Source of the DNA: Perkinsus olseni
Taxonomy: Eukaryota > Perkinsozoa > Perkinsida > Perkinsidae
Direction of reading: 5' to 3'
Assembly (NCBI GenBank): GCA_013115135.1
Contig: JABANP010000258.1
Span: 1 to 64,000, forward strand
Length of the DNA stretch: 64,000 bases
Part shown: one piece after another, positions 1 to 11,760 of the stretch
How the letters are laid out: each line of letters opens with the position of its first letter
Position numbering within the stretch: position 1 is the first letter of the stretch
Notes under the pieces: generated by a model
Told to the model about the DNA's origin: nothing
Database searches by the model: none
The model's input: only the letters and a program-made list of their open reading frames with translations
Translations under genes and position numbers: made by a program

Positions 1-34
1 TGATGGTGCACCGTCCAGGAAAAGGTTTGCTTTC

Positions 35-1330
35 TTGAAGGACACGGTTATCAAGGAGTTGGATAAGGAAAACGAGTTCGTTGATTCCTCGGAGGCTCTA
101 AGCGAACGTTCACTTCGTCGATTAGAGAATGTTTCCCCTCGCAGTCCAGAATATGGTTGGACTGACGTCTTTCTGCGTCTATGGTTCACTTCCAGGGTTA
201 TCTTTCCGAGGCCCCAATGACAAGCTTTTGCAGCTGAGTCCTTCCAGCATTCTGCAAGGCTTGGAATCTCGCTCGCCCAAAGCATTGGACGGAGGGGTGC
301 TGGAGGAAGGTAGTTAATGTAGTGGATACCTCTCGTCTTACATCCCCTTTGAAGCTTGTTGTGTTAGCTTATGTTCTGCCTGATGAGCAAGCTTCTGCCT
401 TACAGGAGATATGCTTTAATCATCTCCCAACTCTTACCTTGTGGACTGGTATTGATGTTCCGGAGGAAGATTATACAGAAGCTGAGAAAAAGATGTGTAA
501 GGGTGTTCAGATTTGATTGTCAGGCTGTCATGATGTTCTTAAAGAAGTTTATGAACGCCTTGAGCAGGACTTTGCTGAGGCTGATAGTAGTCTTTTGCTC
601 AAGCATTGGGTTGATTTGGAGCCTAATGGTTATGTTTGGAGTCGCTTTTGTAGTGAAGAACGACTCAGGGCTGCTCAAGTGTTACATATTGATTTGGGTA
701 GTTCAGACGGTTGGAGTCTGCGACGTGACAAGCTCATCAGCTGTCTGGACAGCTTCCCGTTCTTTAGGGATTCAGCAATCAAGTGATTGCTACGGTTGAT
801 GGAGACTACCGATTTGAACCAGTTCGACCAGATTTTGGAAGATATGGCCAAGGTGTATAGTCCGTTAACTTTGGACGAGTTACTTGGTACTGCAGGTTCT
901 GCTGCTCATGGTACTGTTCCGTCCAAGGATACGAAGAACGGTCGTGATACTACCCGGAAGCATGGGCAGAAGAATAATGCTTTTTCGTCAGAGGTGGGAA
1001 AAGCTAGGGTTACTTTTTCCTGATAAGGATTCTCAGTCCAAGACCTCTGGCAGTTCGTCATCACCCTCAACTCAACGTTCGCCACCTGCGAGTTCATCTA
1101 CTTCGGGCACGTTGGGTGGGAACAAGAGTAGCGGATCGAAGCCAGGAAAAAGAGCAGAGTACTGCTTCGACTTCTTTGAAACAGGAAGCTGCAAGTATGG
1201 TGCGAATTGTAAGTTTGCTCACATCCGACCTCGTCGATCCCCAAGGCTTCAGGGTACGAAGACATCTCCAACAACATCTGTGGTTACTGCGGGGTCCGGT
1301 AATGATGTTCCTGAAGATGACCATTTTTAA
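35..1330 (+). pseudogene. retrotransposon gag-like region with CCCH zinc finger
   Basis: This segment precedes the protease and fills the gag position. Its N-terminal two thirds are helical and charged without a recognisable family. The C-terminal part is Ser/Thr/Pro-rich and then carries a canonical C-x8-C-x5-C-x3-H finger at about 1160-1215 (Cys in YCFDFFETGSC, then KYGANC and KFAH). Retroviral-type nucleocapsids normally use a CCHC knuckle, so a CCCH finger here is unusual. Frame changes occur near 212, 296 and 1018, and TGA stops sit in frame at 514-516 and 784-786, each immediately followed by TTG and by continued coding-like sequence. Role as gag is inferred from position and the nucleic-acid-binding finger. 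Confidence 0.65.
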
Positions 1331-1499
1331 TAGCGCAACCTCTTCGGCTCATGATAGTGAATCTAGTGATACCCATGATGATGCCACTGTTGCAGTCACG
1401 TTAGGTAGTGCCCCTGCTAGCGACTCATCGGTTTCGGGTTATCATGATTTGATTTGCGCTAATATCAATGTAGTTGAGGGAAGCTACGCCCTAATGCTT

Positions 1500-4400
1500 C
1501 CAGCCCCTCTATTAAGGTTAGAGTCTGCTGTGATAGTGGTAGCCAGCTTAACCTTATTACCTCTGGATTCGTTGAACATCATGGATTGCTCACTCGAAGT
1601 ATTAGACCTACTTCTTTCTCTGGTATTGGCGGTGAGGTTCACAAGTTCACGCGAACTGCCGAGGTATTGGTTACGCTGGGCAATGGTTTCTATGTAGTGA
1701 AATGCGGTGTTGTCCCGAAGCTCCCTTCTCAGAGTGATTTACTCTTGAATCATGAAACTGCGAAGCAGCTTTCGACGGTGCCACCTGAGGGGTGCCGTGG
1801 ATTGGGATAAACTAGATGAGGTCATAGAGGGTACGCTGTCGGCTGAATGGACAAGGGTCCCTTCGGCTGAAGGCTTTCTGATGAGGTTGCGTAAGCTGGA
1901 TGATAAGGAGGCTCGTGATCATCCAGACCAGAAGTACTGCTGTGAGATGGCTGTTGATTCATCCTGTGCCCCTGGTGTTGCTTTTACCGATGACAAGACT
2001 GCTTCTCCTTCAGTCTATGATTATGGTTATGATATATATCGGAAATTGCCTGAAGTTCAGCGTCAACAATATGACCAAGCTGTTAGTCAGTTCTGTGAAG
2101 ACGGTCACTGGGAGGAGGTTGATGAGAGTGAGGTTCGGAAGGAACCTGGCATTCCCACTGTTATCTGCTTTCCAGTTACTTCTAGTACTTCATCTACAGT
2201 TGAAGGAGATGTCTATGAGAAGACGTCAAGCTTCAAGACGAGACCTGTCATAGATGCAGTGCAACTCAATAAGAAGTTCACTAATACTGGCAGTTATAGT
2301 GCTTCCTATGGCGGTAGGACTACTACTGATTTACTGACGGGTTTGCGGGTGAATTTCTGTGGTCCTGATAGGCTGTCTTCAACCAGAAACGATGGTCCGA
2401 GTGATTCTACTCTGAAGCTCGGTACTGCTAATCGGGTACTGATATCCATGGATATCCATCGAGCCTTTTATAGGTTTCGACTGGCTACTATTGGCTCTGA
2501 CAATGACGAGACCAATAAATCCAGATCTTGTGATGGCATGGACTTACCCTTTATCTTTATATTATGTAACCGGCGTTTCTATAAATGCCGCCGTTTGGCG
2601 TTCGGTCTTTTTGTGCGGCCCTGCCATTCTAGAAAATGGAGTGGCGTGGCTGCGTCGAGTCTTTGGAGCGTATGCGCCTGAGCTGGCTCAGGCATATACT
2701 GCTGTTTTTTTATGACGATATTCAGATATGTTCGTCGGTTAACGAAGCGGCTAAGATCATCCCCATTCTAAGTGCGATTGGTAATCGCATAGGTCTTATG
2801 TTGCCACTGGAGAAAACTCGAGTATTATCAGATTCTGCTGATGAGATTGCTCGAGTAAAATGCTCTCAGAGTGGGAACTATGCCTGGGGGTTCTGCTTCG
2901 TGTTCACTGTGGTGCCCTTCAGATGCATTGCATTTGCAAATCACCGGAGAAGCGGCGGTTTGTGAGTGACTTTGCTATCAAGGATCCGCTCACGAGGAGT
3001 CAGCTAGCGGCTTTCATTGGCATACTGCAAGCTTCTAACCCTCTATATGTGCATCCGGTAAGAAGCTGTCTATGCTCTCTGCTAGCAAGATATGCCTCTA
3101 AGGTGGAACCCATCGGCAAATGGAAGGTCCCTCTGCAGTTTAAGGCTGCCGAGGTGAAGCTTATGAATCGTATCGTCGGCTGCTTGCAACAAGATAGTGA
3201 GGCATCGTCGGATTGTGTACACTCTTCCATTGGTGAGTTAGAGCACACTCTCGTTGTGGCCAGTGATGCTAGTCTCGAAGGTTACGGCTATGTCATTACC
3301 ACCTTGAAAGGGATCAAGCTCAGGGCAGTTGCCATGCCCTGGAACCCTAGGATTCATGGTAGTGCTTGGCACGTGAATCGGCGAGAACTATTTGCTTGCT
3401 ATGTAGCCCTGGTTGCTGCCGACGCTGTTGTACGATCCGATATATATAAAAGGATCAAAAAGGTGGTATGCTTGTTAGACTCTTCTTCTTGTCTCGCCTG
3501 GCTTAAGCATGGTTGTCAGGGTGTTAAGGGCATGGAGCGCTTAGCAGTGAGGAGGCTGGTAGCGACGGTCCGGGACATCCTCTTAGACTGGCAAGATACT
3601 CTGAAGATTGATGTGAGTCTCAATCATATCGCGGGTGTTGAAAATGTTGTGGCTGATGGTTATTCTCGAACCCTATCATCTTTGGGATTGAATAATCTGA
3701 TTTCAGCTGTGGATGGTGACGACTCCGAGTCCTTTGAAGTCCTGGCAACTACTGCTTCGGATGAGCCCAGTTCCTTACTCCCTAGCACTGGGCTGGGGGG
3801 GCGAATTCCTACAGCGGGTTACTGCTCAATCAAGAGCTCTAATCGGTAAGGATCGAACTTCTTGGAACGGCGTTGAGATCCTTAGCTTGTTGCACACTGG
3901 TGTGCCTAGGTCTCTCCTTAATCGCTTCGAAGTTGTTCAGAAGGATGACTGCGAGTACGTGCTGGTCAAGCTGAAGATTGGCTGGAGGGTGTATGTGCCG
4001 GCTGACATCGGCGAATACGAACTCCGGGATCGCCTACTTCAACTTGCGCATGATGCTGTAGGTCATCTGGTGCCGCTTCAAATGAAGAATCGTCTGAGCA
4101 GATGGGTGTATTGGCCTGGGATGCTGTCGGATTGTGAAGCATTTACCAGGCACTGCCTTGGTTGCGACAGAGAGCGCGCCAGGCATACGCCAGGTAGTGG
4201 CTACCGGGGAGTCGGTTGCTACAAGGCGTTTTTGAAGTGTTATACATTGATTTTTGCAGGGCCTGTGAGTGGTTGGACTTATACTGATCCGAGCTCTGGC
4301 ACTGTTCTCCACGGTTGCTCGGTCCTACTAATGGTCGATGGCTGCAGTAATTATACCGAATTGGCTGTGGCGTCGGACCAGACTGTTCCTACGGTAGTGC

Positions 4401-4771
4401 GTTTACTGCTCGATCGGTGGGTACTCCGGTATGGAGTACCTCTGATTGTTAGGTCAGATAGAGGCCACTCTTTCTGCAGCAAAGTGCTGAGGCTCCTGTA
4501 CGCGAAGCTTCAGATCAGCTTCGTACCTTCCAGTGGCATTACCCCTCAGAGTCAAGGGCAAATCGAAGTCATTGTAAGGGCGCTCAAGCGTCATTTGGAG
4601 CGCTTGTTGACTTCCGACCTGTCAGTTATTCCTCTGGTGCAACGAGTTATTAATACTACGATTCGGTATGTTACGAGTGGGAGTGAAACGGTATTCACTC
4701 CGGAGTTGATGCTGTACGGTGAATCTACTAAAGGGAGCCTTGAGGTGATGCTGGATACTGATACTTTTTAG
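1500..4771 (+). pseudogene. retrotransposon pol polyprotein (PR-RT-RNase H-INT)
   Basis: The protease starts near 1520 with a CCDSGSQLNLIT motif (DSG in place of DTG). The reverse transcriptase spans about 2220-2870, with TRPVIDAVQLNKKF, the first catalytic Asp in LISMDIHRAFYRFRL, and the YDD box in FFYDDIQICSS near 2712. RNase H follows at about 3250-3690, with Asp in VASDASLEGYGY, Glu in NRRELFACYVAL, Asp in CLLDSSS and Asp in VADGYSR. Integrase runs from about 4050, with an HHCC zinc site (HDAVGH and CLGC) and the DDE core: Asp in MVDGCSNYTE, Asp in RSDRGHSF, Glu in SQGQIEVIVRAL. The frame changes near 2640-2720, 2860-2960 and 3796, so no single open frame encodes it. The motifs themselves are intact. 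Confidence 0.9.
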
Positions 4772-5476
4772 ATATCATGATGATTTACATGCATCTGATG
4801 ATCCTGTGGCCATCACTGATAGAGTCCGGAATGCCGTTAATACATTCACTGAGGGCTGGTGCTCCGAAGTTGCTGAGCGCCGTGCGAAGTCGGTCGATGC
4901 TCTCAACCAGCGAAGTAGTACTTCCGTTGATGACTTGCAGAATGATCTTAGTGAAGGTTCTCTCATTTATCGTGTGATTCGCGACGGTCTGGGTCGGAGC
5001 AAATCACTGGGTCCTACATTGTTCGAGAAGTTCTTCCGGATAGACTTGCTGTGACTGTGTACGGCATTGATGAGCCCTTGCCTCTGCATCAAGTGAGAAA
5101 ATGCAATGCCTCTCTCACTTCTCAGGGATTGAGTATGCAGCTGACTCTACCAGATCCACATCATCTGTTGTCTAAGCCCAGGAGTCAGCTTGAGGAGGGT
5201 AATGTTATAATGTTCATCACGGTGGAATGGTGTGAGGCTCAGGTCGAGACCTACTTCTACGATCTGGGAACCGTTGTGAAGAACCAGCCACTCGAGTCGC
5301 GCTTCTGGGTGCGTCGCTTACTGTTGGGCGAACACGGTCGATGGTTTGATTGCGGTAGTCAACACTCTTTGTGGGTATTGTATCCTCAAGTCGTTTCTGA
5401 TGTTCAGCTCACATCGAGAGGCTGCTTAACTACACGGTGCAAGAACAAGCTGAGGAAAACTGGGATTCCAGTTTAA
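4772..5476 (+). pseudogene. C-terminal extension of retrotransposon polyprotein
   Basis: Coding-like sequence continues past the integrase core after a frame change at TTT-T near 4768. A segment through about 5054 includes VAITDRVRNAVNTFTEGW and resembles the helical region after gypsy integrases. It is followed, in another frame, by about 140 residues to a TAA at 5474. The last part (ending KLRKTGIPV) has no recognisable chromodomain or GPY/F motif. It probably belongs to the same element because no promoter-like gap or start context separates them. Function unknown. Confidence 0.5.
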
Positions 5477-5929
5477 TGCTCTCTGTAGTGACTGTTGTTC
5501 TTTCATGCTAACCAGCCTGGGGGGCGTGATGCATCGCTCTCCATAGATACTCTCCACACAAGCTGTGGTTGCGCAGGATATGCGCTAGTAGAGTGGCTGC
5601 TGTTGTTAATCATTAAGTATTGTATTTATTCTCCTGTTACATCCAACTCTGCTCCCTATTGTGTTACACAATGACTACTGGTCCAGATATAGAAACGCCC
5701 GACGATGATAGAGCTTCCATCCTCAGCGAGGAGCTCGTAGCCGTGTGACACGGCTCGTGTCTAGTGGTTCACCGAAAGGCGTAGACCAGGCCGTCTTCGG
5801 ACAAGACCGATGCCGCAGCCTTGGGGGGGCTACAGATTATTTTCACAACCCTAGGTTGTGAAAGCAGTCTATGCAAGCCTTCGGCATTACCATAGTGAGC
5901 GAGGTTTGTAACAGGCAGGTTGGTCGGTA
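5477..5929 (+). other. non-coding tail of the retroelement, possible 3' LTR/UTR
   Basis: No credible coding sequence is seen here. The stretch holds a perfect 10-bp inverted repeat at 5841-5863, a G-run at 5823-5829 and AT-rich sequence near 5600-5640. Position directly after the polyprotein stop suggests retroelement UTR or LTR. The matching upstream LTR lies outside the window, so this cannot be confirmed. Confidence 0.35.
5841..5863. repeat. perfect palindrome, 10-bp arms, 3-base spacer
   Basis: TTTCACAACC (5841-5850), spacer CTA, GGTTGTGAAA (5854-5863). The arms are exactly complementary. It lies about 365 bases after the retroelement polyprotein stop and may be a hairpin in its 3' RNA or a protein-binding site. 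Confidence 0.8.
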
Positions 5930-6459
5930 GCATAAAAGCATCTCAGCCCCCCCCCCGAGCTATTGGGACGGTGTCAGATCTGCCGATGGGGTCAGACTTC
6001 CCTACCGTTAGGGGCCACGTCCTGGCTGCCCTGCGCTGGCGCTGCAACCGTTGTGAGAAGGTAGCAGGCCATGGAAGCAGGGTGCATCGGGCTGTGAATT
6101 GCCGTTGGCAATCTCATCGTGTGCTGCAGCACTAGGGCGCTTTGGGGGGATTCTGTGGCCTGAATGGGGTTCCGTTTCACAGCGTAACCGGTCCCTACTG
6201 GGATGGCATGGATTCTGAGGGTGATGGGGTGTATGTCAATAGTCCATTACCAAGGATTCGTTGAACCGGCGACTCTTTGCCCATTACTCCGCCCCCTCGT
6301 CTTAGCGTTTGCTGAGTGCTGCGACATCAGCCAATCAGCCAAATAGAAGAGGATGTATCATCACGCCATCACCATGTGATGCTTGCCATGTTGAAGAAGG
6401 AGTGGTATCGTAATCTGGCGAAGCGTGCGCTGCTTTTAATCCCATAGCCAGAGCATACA

Positions 6460-7893
6460 ATCCGGACGGTGTGCCTAGGCTTGCCGGTCCTACAGTCGCA
6501 GCCCTCCTGTCCACAAGTCTCCTCGCCTCGTCCTTATCCACCTCCGCGTCCATCCAGGAAATCAGCCTACACCTTAGTCTGCCTACTCGCACCTCCACTA
6601 AGAGGCAGTGTCCTCCAGCCGATGATGTCATCGCTACGCTACATCTACTACGGGCACTGTGTACGCCGGTACTTTTCAGTTTGTCTCTCCAATGTCCGCC
6701 GGACGGATCTGCGAGGCATCTCTCACAGACCGGCAACAGGCGGCGTCTGTGAGCCCTGCGACTGATGGACCGGCGGAGTTGAACAGGAAGCTGGAGCTCC
6801 GTCGCCGAGTAGTGGAGAATACTGGTGAGGTTTGGGAGACTGTAGCGTTCCCTATCGAAGGCTGATGCTGGGCAGAGGTACTATTGGGTCTCGGGGAGAA
6901 ACTCGGTTCTGCTGGTGACAGTAGCCGCGTGTAGGGGCTGGCAGCGTGTGGTGATGGCGGGGGTCTAACGGCTCGACGGTCCAGCGAGAAACCCTCGAGA
7001 TGGTCCACCTCTGCATCCTCTACGGAAGTTGGCCTCAGCAGCGACACACCGGCGGACTCATCACCAGTCGCGGCAAGAACTCCCACCCCGCTGAAGAAAA
7101 GTGAGGCAACTGACCCTCCGACAGCCGCGTGGAAGAGCGCATATCCGCTCAGAAAGGCCGTCGTTGACGCCGTCCACCAGCGGACAGAGCTTACTGGGTG
7201 CACCCCGGTCCGACGATGGAAGCCCTTCAGCTCAGTGTGGTGTAGAGCCTGAGAGGACCCCATGCATTGCCGAAGGCCGGGAGCCGAGGGCCAGAGGGCT
7301 ATCCCCTTCATGTGGATGCAGAAGTCCCAGAGGAACACAGGGAACTCGGTATGACGGGAACAGTGCATGGCTTCATAGTGGGGCATTATGGCCCTTCGCG
7401 CGTGGGCCACTGCTCTCACTACAGCTTACCTCCTTTCTCAGTAACCCCGCGACTGCTGGTGTTCGAGAGCATCCCGAGTGAGTCTAGCGCCCAGACTTCA
7501 TCGTCCGGTGTCCCTACTGAGCGACTCGCCGTGGCTGTCAGCATGTGCACTCCTCGATCCGCACGTGTGGTCCAAGATACTCTTGCGCACTGCGAAGATT
7601 TGACCCAGGGCATCGAGTCCCCTCGTCTCCAAGTGGTCTGTCTCCGTCAGGAGGTGGCCAGGCTGAGAGAGCTCCTCGAGGAGAGTGAGAGGCACTGCCG
7701 AGTCTTGGCGGAGCATAGTGATGGGTTCTGGGAGGAAGAGGTGTATGATATAATAAACAAGATTCACACCACCAGCCACGGCATGCAGCGGGAAGATGGT
7801 CACCACCACCACCAGCATCATCATCATGGCCAGAGGAACGGATTGCCTGGCAGGCTATGGCGATGGCTGTCGTGCTCCCGACTCCTCCGCTAG
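6460..7893 (+). CDS. uncharacterised gene with coiled coil and His tract (tentative)
   Basis: I do not recognise a family. Several plus-strand segments read like exons: about 6471-6660, 6660-6865, 6965-7250 (ends in PLRKAVVDAVHQRTELTG), and 7440-7893. The last contains a heptad-rich coiled coil (RLQVVCLRQEVARLRELLEE) and a histidine cluster HHHHQHHHH at about 7800-7826, before a stop at 7891-7893. Splice junctions were not resolved, so the extent and exon set are tentative. A long open stretch on the opposite strand (6676-7419) is compositionally less protein-like and is taken as a shadow. A separate short open stretch at 5920-6135 has no recognisable content. Confidence 0.35.
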
Positions 7894-8087
7894 ACGGTCC
7901 TCGCTGCCGTCTAGGCTCCCTGTATTCAGCGATTGTTTGTCGGTGTGTTCAGAACGCTTGTGATGGTCGTGTGGGTTTGGTTCATCGATTCATGCTTTGT
8001 TTATGACCCTAGGGTATCATGAGGATAGTTTAACATTGTAATTAACGTCACGAGTGTATGTCTCAGCGGCTCAGCGTATTGTTGCGT

Positions 8088-8109
8088 TGTTGTTGTTGTT
8101 GTTGTTGTC
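8088..8109 (+). repeat. (TTG)n microsatellite upstream of LSM6
   Basis: A run of about seven GTT/TTG units ends roughly 55 bases before the LSM6 start codon, probably in its 5' UTR or promoter. Confidence 0.8.
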
Positions 8110-8162
8110 GCTCTCTCGAGGACTGCTGTGGATCTCAGGCTGTCAGTCTCCGTTGTCCGGAT

Positions 8163-8832
8163 ATGTCCGCTTCCACTGCGAATCGGCGAACTCCTGGTGA
8201 TTTCCTCAGAGAGGTAAACCATCGTGCAGTCGCGCTAGTGCTACACCCTGGTTACCATCGCACCTCACTTAACGCCACCTTGCACTGCCAGACAAACTCT
8301 CGCGCGGGGTGCTTCTCGAGCGTCTCGTGGTGACCCTCTGTCATTAACGCCGGCCGGGATGCAGTAGCTCCTTCGTGTTCGGTCGGTCCTTTCCTTCCCT
8401 CTCCCTTCTTAGAGGCCTGGTGTCGCCTAGAGTGTGTTGCCTCGTCGTCGTGATCATCATGACTCGGTGCTGCCCCCAGGTACGTGGCTGTGGCGTACGA
8501 GTAAGGCTGAACAACGGCACTGACTACACCGGCCGTCTACTGGCCCTCGACGGTTTCATGAACTTAGCGATGGATGATGCCACTGAGTTCCCTGATGGTA
8601 CCGAGTACCCTACGTCCACATCGATGCCTGCTGTTCTACTCCTTCTCCTCATCAGGTGTGAACAGCGGCTCGGAAGGTCGTCGCTACGGCCAGGCCGTGA
8701 TTCGCGGGAATAATGGTAAGTGCCTCTGAGCTCCATTGGCATCACTACCATCATAACCCCTCAGTCCTGTACATCAGTATGGTCGAGCGAAGGCAAGACG
8801 AGGCAGCAGAGGCTGCTACGGAGGAGTCGTGA
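8163..8832 (+). CDS. LSM6: U6 snRNA-associated Sm-like protein LSm6
   Basis: LSm6 is a subunit of the LSm1-7 and LSm2-8 rings that bind oligoadenylated mRNA 3' ends and the U6 snRNA 3' end. Four exons join cleanly: 8163-8213, 8480-8597, 8656-8715 and 8765-8832, all GT-AG. The product is about 98 residues. It starts with an N-terminal helix (RTPGDFLRE), has the Sm1 motif (VRLNNGTDYTGRLLALDGFMN) split here as VRLNNGTDYTG and RLLALDGFMN, and the Sm2 motif AVIRGNNVLYIS, all typical of LSm6. The tail is short and acidic. The start is the Met at 8163. An upstream in-frame Met at 8058 would add a poly-Cys stretch encoded by a (TTG)n microsatellite and is unlikely. No frame break is needed. Confidence 0.95.
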
Positions 8833-11760
8833 GGAGCAGCATCAAATTACTACAGTTTCGACTTTCCCTGCTGATAGTTCTGTGATGACTGTTGGGTTGG
8901 TCAATCAGTGGACTGCGGGGGGCAGATGGTTTCTGTCGTCCGTCATGACCGATAGCAGCATCTGGCATCATCACCTTCTACGACAGGATAGGCCCCGCGA
9001 TGAGTCGCCGAGAACTACAGCAGAAGTACATTCATCATCGAACTGGACAGCTAGCCATCTCAAGTCTCTTGTACCGCCACTGGCCCTTTGCCACGCCCAG
9101 GACCAACGGCAGGCCACGCTACGGTGTCTCTGGAAGCGAGGCACGAGTATTACCAGGCTTAACGCCTCGGTGTGAAAATGGCCGTCTCTCTCAGAAAAGA
9201 CCTCCAGCGATTCGATTCAGTCAGCAGGCTGAGGAAGTGCGGCTGCCCATCCAATCGAAGAGGACCCTCATCCCAGATCATTCGAGACCCCCAATGGAGG
9301 TAGGAGTCCTCAGGTGCTGCTAAGCGGGGTTCTCTCTATGGAGTGGCAGCAGCTCGCCTGGTTCATGGTCCGTTGTTACAGGAGGGCAGCACTACTTACC
9401 GAGAGCTCAAGCACAAGTTGGACGCTCTCTTCGAGGCACTCGAGCGGAAAGCCCTGTCCAGCATGGTACGCACGACTATACTCTGTTATGTGATGATGAT
9501 GCCCTTCAGGGAACAGCGAACGACCTTAATGCTCGATGCCAGCCCGGAGGTGGCGAGGCAGTCGAGACGTGAAAGGCGAGCTCGACTGAAGTCTCTCGCT
9601 ACCCAGCGTATGGTGGACGTCCAGGCCCACGGAGGGGAGTTAGACGGCTGGGCGCCGAATGAACACCTCAGCAGCGTCCGCAAACTATCCGAAGACACCC
9701 TTTACAATCTCTTGTGATGTTACCTGTGCTCATCATGCAACTGTGGTGTCGGGTTAGTATCACCAATGGAGGGCTGGAGACGGGCAGTTCACGGAGATCT
9801 GCCCCGATGGTGCCGTCTGATGGCCCTCCACCACGGAGCTTGCCTGAGCGCAGGGGTCCGTGTGGTCGTGCTGCAAACGCTTTCTACGAGGGGCTCCTGA
9901 TGCCGGTGGCAGACCGCATCGACGGAGGCTTTAATCGTGTTAATGGTGACCTGGCCGGCCTTGCTGGCAGGGTCGACGGGTAGGCAGGCCGCCAGCGTAC
10001 GGCTCGACGGGCCTCGGCCCGGCGACCAGGTACCTGGACGCCGTTGAGAAACAGTTGGACCCGAATTTCAAGTACCATGAGGCGGCGGCCAAGGCAGCCT
10101 CATCATCCACTCTGGAAGGCACACTCGAACGCTGGTGGGAACGTGCTGTTGTCCTCGGAGCTGATGTTGGCCTTAGGCGACCACGTAGGGATAGCAGGGC
10201 GGAGGGGATGGGCGGTAGGGTGTGGGGTGGGGCTACAGAGAGGAGCCATGGCCCCTCAGTCGCATGCTCTGTGTTATGATTTTGAAAGGAGCAGTCGTCG
10301 TGGAGCATCAGACCGTGATAGAAGGGGAGGTTCTGCTTCCAGGTAGGGGTTCCTCAAAAGCGGAAGGATAGAGGCCCCGCCAGGCACAGTCGGCGGAGGG
10401 GCGCCAGGATGCCCGACTCGGAGCCGCGCAGGTCGAGACTGGCATCAGCTGGAGGGACGCTGATGATGGTAATAAGTTGTAGCTCATCGCGCAGGGCAGA
10501 CCTCCACGAGTCTAACCCTGTTGTTGTGCTGTACCCTCTCCCAGGCGTTCCACAGCGCGTGGGTGTCTGTTATCACGCCAGTGAGGGTGATGCGGGACAG
10601 GTGAGGGGACTGCATCAGGGGCGATGGGCTCGGTGGCCGTATGGAAGGTGCTCGCCTCGAGCCATCCATGATACGATCCTTGGCGGGGTCCGAGACCGTC
10701 ACATTCTGCAACGACCATCCCTTATGGTCATCAGAGTGTCCAGGGTGAGCGGACGCCCATCGCCCTCTTTCGGATGCTCCCGTCGTAGCGCGTCGTCGGA
10801 GCCCTCGCCCAAGAAGGTCCATTGAATCTTATCGGGCTCTACCATCACGTCCGAACCTGCAGGGAAGGCAACTCGGCAGCGCCATTGTCGATTCGGGGAG
10901 AAATTGTGAAGTAGGCGAGGAGTGGTATCGTTACGGTCTATATTGGAGCTTCAATGATATCAGACATCCTCAGCTGGTTCACCTCACTTGAACCCTTCCG
11001 CAGGTTTATACCCCCTCCGAGTACTCTGAGAGTATCTAGTAGTCTCCGCAGTCTGTTGTCTGCGGGAACGGGTGGCTTGGCAAAGACCCGTGCTGAGGAC
11101 AGTGATGAAGGTGACCTCTTGTATACCGCTGCTGCTTCGAATCATCATGGGAATGAGGAGAAACGGCGAGTCACTTCTCGCCCGCCTAGCCAAAAGGCAT
11201 GCCGCTACCCCCTCCGAACACAGATCGCTCACTACTCTTCCGCAGTTGTCCCCGCTGGACTACCGCTCTTCGCTCCAGATACGGAGGGTGAGGACGATGG
11301 TAGCTCGACTGCCCGCTCCAGGTGGATAGCGAATGCTGAGGAGATTGACCGAGAGGTGGTAGTGTCTCCCTCATAGAGCGGCCATGGTCTGCTCAGCTGG
11401 ACCGCCGCATGGAAACCCTAGCCACCCAGGACTCCATGTCGACGAGACGGACGAGTTTCGGCTTTTCATCGGCGGGTAGGGCTGCTGCTGATGCCATTCG
11501 TCCTCGGACAGCCTATGAGCTCCTCTTGGTCAGTGCCGACGATAGCGCCCGATGTTGTACACCGCTCAAGGAGGGGCGGTTCGACTGGCGGCAGGTCTAG
11601 AGGGAAGGATTTTGATGCGCTAGCCCTGACGCAGAGAGCAGCGGCTTGGATGATGACATGGGAGTGCGACCGGGGCATCGGAGGAAGAGGCTAGCGAAAG
11701 AGGAAAGAAAGATGAAGAAACAGCGGAAGAGCAGATCATGGTGAGATGGTCGGAGCCACC
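8833..11760 (+). CDS. uncharacterised plus-strand coding region(s), exon structure unresolved
   Basis: No known family is recognised. Several plus-strand pieces look coding by residue composition: 9000-9323; 9343-9465 (YRELKHKLDALFEALERK), joined over a likely intron (donor gtacgc at about 9466, acceptor ttcag near 9509) to a segment ending 9717; 9840-9983 (ADRIDGGFNRVNGDLAG); 10030-10180 (DAVEKQLDPNFKYHEAA); 10954-11376; 11409-11540; and 11630-11755, ending in a basic KRLAKEERKMKKQRKSRSW tail. They may be exons of one large low-complexity gene or of several. The segments are Ser/Arg/Glu-rich with short coiled coils, and no catalytic motif is seen. The boundaries given are those of the region, not of a defined CDS. 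Confidence 0.3.

Larger units (their letters stand above)
1..5476 (+). mobile_element. Ty3/gypsy-like LTR retrotransposon, frame-broken
   Basis: The domain order gag - protease - reverse transcriptase - RNase H - integrase, all on one strand, is that of Ty3/gypsy LTR retrotransposons. The element enters at the left edge, so its 5' LTR is not visible. Coding sequence continues to a stop at 5474-5476. The reading frame changes about ten times. Several changes fall directly after homopolymer triplets (CCC near 212, GGG near 296, TTT near 1018 and 1326, a run of seven G near 3796, TTT near 4768), and two in-frame TGA stops interrupt gag at 514 and 784. I could not delimit long terminal repeats inside the window, so LTR class rests on the domain order. 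It is probably a dead or mis-assembled copy. The element is internal to the host genome. Confidence 0.88.

Noticed and set aside
1..5930. Delimiting long terminal repeats of the retroelement
   Set aside because: The 5' end lies outside the window and no repeated terminal segment could be found by eye.
6676..7419. A 247-codon minus-strand gene
   Set aside because: The plus strand of the same interval has coiled-coil and exon-like segments; the minus reading is His/Ser/Arg-rich without a recognisable fold.
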